Under the pieces are notes generated by a model. The model had not been told where the DNA came from and ran no database searches. It saw nothing but the letters and a program-made list of their open reading frames with translations. This document shows, one piece after another, positions 61,600 to 64,000 of a stretch of 64,000 nt of DNA. Positions within the stretch are counted from its first letter, which is position 1; each line of letters begins with the position of its first letter. A program made the position numbers and the translations under genes. Origin of the DNA: DATBJG01 sp963790545 (GTDB taxonomy: Bacteria; Acidobacteriota; Vicinamibacteria; Vicinamibacterales; JAMQPK01); assembly GCA_963790545.1 (NCBI GenBank), contig CAWBPA010000024.1, positions 744,001 through 808,000 on the forward strand. The letters run 5' to 3'.

Positions 61600-62934
61600 T
61601 AGACCCTCGTGGGAACCGCGACCGGGCGCCCCATGCACACGTACGGAATCCCGAGGGCCTGTGCCTGGGCCGGCTCGAGGACATTGCGAATGTCGATGAC
61701 CATCGGCGATCGCATCACCACCATCAGCTGCTTGAGGTCGAGATTTCTGAACTCGTTCCACTCGGTCATGATGACGACGGCATCCGCGCCGGTCGCAGCC
61801 AAGTAAGCGTCGGAGTGCGTCGAAATCGTCCCTGACAGTCTCGCCAGCTCGCGGACGGCTTCGTCGGCCGCAACGGGATCGAACAGCCGCAGATGCGCAC
61901 CGGCGGCAATGAGCCGCTCGCAGATATCGAGCGCCGGCGATTCACGCACGTCGCTGGTGTTGGGCTTGAACGACAGGCCGAGGATGGCAATCTCCCGTCC
62001 CTTGACCCCTTCCAGCGCGCGCTCGATCTTCTCGAACACGACCTCGCGCTGATGTTCGTTGACCGCAATCGTGGCCTCGACGAGTCGCTGGGGGGCACCG
62101 AACTGCCGGCCGATCGCGGCCAGCGCGCGCGTGTCCTTCGGGAAGCACGAGCCGCCGTAGCCAGGCCCCGGGTGCAGGAACTTGGGTCCGATGCGACGGT
62201 CGAGCCCCATTCCCTTGGCCACGACGTGCACGTCGGCGGCCGCGTTGTCGCAGAGGTTGGCCACTTCGTTGATGAAGCTCACCTTCATGGCCAGAAACGC
62301 GTTCGACGCGTACTTGATCATTTCCGCCGTCGCGTTGTCGGTGACGATGATGGGCGCTTCAATCAGGTACAGCGGGCGATAGATTTCACGCATGATGGCG
62401 GCCGCCGACGGGCTGCACGCACCAATGACCACGCGATCGGGCCTGACGAAGTCGCCAATGGCCGAGCCTTCCCGCAGGAACTCGGGATTCGAAACCACAT
62501 CGAACGACGAGGGGCTCAAATTCTTCGAGAGGAGCGCCCGGATGCGCTGACTCGTTCCGACCGGCACCGTGCTCTTGAGCACGACCACGCGGTAGTCTTC
62601 GATGTGACTCGCGAGCGCCTGCGCCGCGGCCTCAATCTGTGAGAGGTCGGCCCCGCTGCCATCTTCCTTGTCCGGGGTCCCGACGGTGATGAAAAGGACG
62701 AGCGATCCCCGGACGGCCTCGCCGATGTCGGTGGTGAAGTGCAGACGGCTGGCGGTCATTCCGCGCTGGACGATTTCCGGACAGACCCGGCTCGTAGAAC
62801 GGCATCCGTCCCGCTCGGATCTCGTCGAGCCGCCTGGCGTCGACGTCCACACAGGTCACCGTATGACCAAAGTCCGCAAAGCACGCACCTGCCACGAGAC
62901 CGACATAGCCGGTTCCTACGATCGCAATGTTCAC
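61599..62934 (-). CDS. UDP-glucose/GDP-mannose dehydrogenase family protein, +1 frameshift
   Basis: About 445 residues after repair. MNIAIVGTGYVGLVAGACFADFG starts at 62934 (ATGA overlap with the deacetylase). Frame break near 62782: removing one base gives YEPGLPEIVQRGMTA, joining the long frame. FITVGTPDKEDGSGADLS, KSTVPVGTSQRI, NPEFLREGSAIGDF, EMIKYASNAFLAMKVSFINE, GPGYGGSCFPKDTRALA (catalytic Cys) and LSFKPNTSDVRESPALD are Ugd signatures. It produces UDP-glucuronate. It is distinct from the ugd at 20.6 kb (clear sequence differences), so two Ugd paralogues serve the region. Confidence 0.94.
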
Positions 62935-63788
62935 TGGAGTGTCCCGTCCGTGCCCGTTGATCTGCCGTCCAGAATCGAGCCGATCGAATCGAAGCGGAAC
63001 TCGCTCAGCAGACGTTCGAGTCTGGGCACCGTTTCACTGAGGTTTCGGTAATGGCGCAGGCGCGTGAGTTGTGACGCCGGCAGCCTCGGTTGTTCGGGGT
63101 CGAGCTCCCAGGGGTGGATGTAGAACACGACCGGCTGTCGTTCGAGCCGGTTGACCCGTGCAATGCCCAGACGGGTCCAGCCGTACGGCAGCAGCCGGAA
63201 ATATCCGCCTCCCGCAATCGGCACGTTCATTCCACTGACGCGCGTCGTCGAACCCGGCACCTCCCACAGCGTGCCTGCGGGGCGGGTGATCGTATGAATG
63301 TGACGCGGCGCCGACGGCAATCCGTACCGATCGTGATGAATCGGAAAAATGCTGGCGTCGTACGCGTAGCCTTCTTCAATCAGGATGTCGAGCGCCCACA
63401 GCGACCGGGCCGTGATGGAAAAGCTTGGGGCCCGGTAACCCCGGACCTGCACGCCGGCGGCGGACTCGATGGCGGCGCGGGCGCGTCGCAGATCGGCGCG
63501 GAATTCCTCCGGGGTGAGGTCGAACACGAGCCGATGGTCGTACCCGTGGGACGCGATTTCGTGGCCGCGATCGGCAATCTGCCTGACAAGCGCGGGATAC
63601 CGCTCGGCGACCCAGCCGAGCACGAAGAACGTCGCGCGCGTGCTCCTCCGGGCGAGGGTTGCCAGGACGCGCTCCGTATTGGCCGAGACCCGGCTCTCGA
63701 AGCGGTCCCACTGATCGCGCGAGACGGCCTGGTCGAAGGCGGACACCTGGAAGTAGTCCTCGACATCGACGCTCATCGCGTTGACCAC
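62931..63788 (-). CDS. XrtA-type polysaccharide deacetylase (DUF3473)
   Basis: A 285-residue CE4 protein of the type associated with PEP-CTERM/exosortase loci. MVNAMSVDVEDYFQVSAFDQAV is the diagnostic N-terminus with the motif-1 Asp pair. ATFFVLGWVAERYPALVRQIADRGHEIASHGYDHRLV gives the metal His pair. GYRAPSFSI and the C-terminal DUF3473 part (WEVPGSTTRVSGMNVPIAGGGYFRLLPY, VVFYIHPWELDPEQPRL) follow. Intact frame. It removes N-acetyl groups from the polysaccharide or its precursor. Confidence 0.95.
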   Translation of the reverse strand: MVNAMSVDVEDYFQVSAFDQAVSRDQWDRFESRVSANTERVLATLARRSTRATFFVLGWVAERYPALVRQIADRGHEIASHGYDHRLVFDLTPEEFRADLRRARAAIESAAGVQVRGYRAPSFSITARSLWALDILIEEGYAYDASIFPIHHDRYGLPSAPRHIHTITRPAGTLWEVPGSTTRVSGMNVPIAGGGYFRLLPYGWTRLGIARVNRLERQPVVFYIHPWELDPEQPRLPASQLTRLRHYRNLSETVPRLERLLSEFRFDSIGSILDGRSTGTDGTLQ

Positions 63789-63818
63789 ACCTGGTACCGA
63801 CTACGGGACCGAAAGTGA

Positions 63819-64000
63819 TCACCGGACGCCTCGCCGCGCGACGACGGTCTTGACCGTCTTGAAGATGATGAAGAGGTCGAGCGGGACCGACAGGTTCTTG
63901 ATGTAGAACAGGTCGTGCTGCAGCTTCTCCATGGCGTCCTCGGCGCTGGCGCCGTAGCGGTACTTCACCTGGGCCCAACCGGTCAGGCCAGGTTTCACTT
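63819..64000 (-). CDS. bacterial sugar transferase, C-terminal part (runs off window)
   Basis: Only the last ~60 residues lie in the window: KPGLTGWAQVKYRYGASAED, then KLQHDLFYIKNLSVPLDLFI and a basic tail ending GVR with TGA at 63819. This is the C-terminus of a WcaJ/EpsB-type polyprenyl-phosphate sugar phosphotransferase. The GASAEDAMEKLQHDLFYIKN form is typical of the PEP-CTERM-associated subfamily. It would start glycan assembly on undecaprenyl phosphate. It is separated from the deacetylase by 30 bases and likely heads or precedes the operon. Confidence 0.9.
   Translation of the reverse strand, partial: VKPGLTGWAQVKYRYGASAEDAMEKLQHDLFYIKNLSVPLDLFIIFKTVKTVVARRGVR

Overview
GC-rich chromosomal DNA that looks like a Gram-negative soil-type bacterium, most likely an Acidobacteriota (Vicinamibacteria-like) genome or MAG. 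That assignment is an inference from gene families (XrtA/PEP-CTERM-type exopolysaccharide genes, small zinc-ribbon proteins, VTC-DUF4956-CotH module) and from intergenic repeats; no rRNA or other taxonomic marker is present. No tRNA, rRNA, CRISPR array or transposase was seen.

Layout. 0-4 kb: small zinc-ribbon proteins, a secreted cupin, a REC-PilZ regulator whose phospho-acceptor Asp is Glu, and a stand-alone sigma-54 activator. 3.8-8.3 kb: a two-gene YhaO/YhaN (SbcD/SbcC-like) pair in which essentially every catalytic motif of both proteins is degenerate. 8.3-15.4 kb: glmS, a WbpA-type UDP-sugar dehydrogenase, a GAF-GGDEF diguanylate cyclase and wecB, i.e. supply of GlcNAc/ManNAc(A)-type nucleotide sugars. 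15.7-19.1 kb: small membrane protein, VTC domain protein, DUF4956 membrane protein and secreted CotH kinase. 19.4-27.7 kb (+): UXS-like SDR, Ugd, RmlC-like epimerase, SAF-domain oxidoreductase, secreted heparinase-like protein and O-antigen ligase. 28.0-31.3 kb (+): lipoprotein propeller plus an MbnH-like di-haem protein and an MbnP-like copper protein, apparently an island within the polysaccharide region. 31.8-38.3 kb (-): methyltransferase, SGNH hydrolase, SxtJ-like protein, carbamoyltransferase, GT4 and RfbF. 38.7-41.6 kb (+): GT2, GINT1-like protein and GNAT/CelD-type acyltransferase. 41.6-64 kb (-): a long, tightly overlapped operon running leftward from a sugar transferase through an XrtA-type polysaccharide deacetylase, UDP-glucose dehydrogenase, FemAB protein, glycosyltransferases, deacetylases, ATP-grasp, three APH-fold kinases, acetyltransferase, Wzx-type flippase, heparinase-like protein and a beta-helix protein.

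Together these genes would make nucleotide sugars, assemble and decorate a lipid-linked glycan, flip it, and polymerise, ligate or edit it outside. The exosortase itself is not in the window.

Two window-wide patterns matter. (1) Twelve genes carry thirteen interrupting frameshifts, and every one is repaired by removing a single base, which points to insertion-type consensus errors rather than gene decay; spans below are given for the repaired genes. (2) The intergenic spaces hold a dispersed family of short palindromes (GGACCT..AGGTCC core) and several other repeats.
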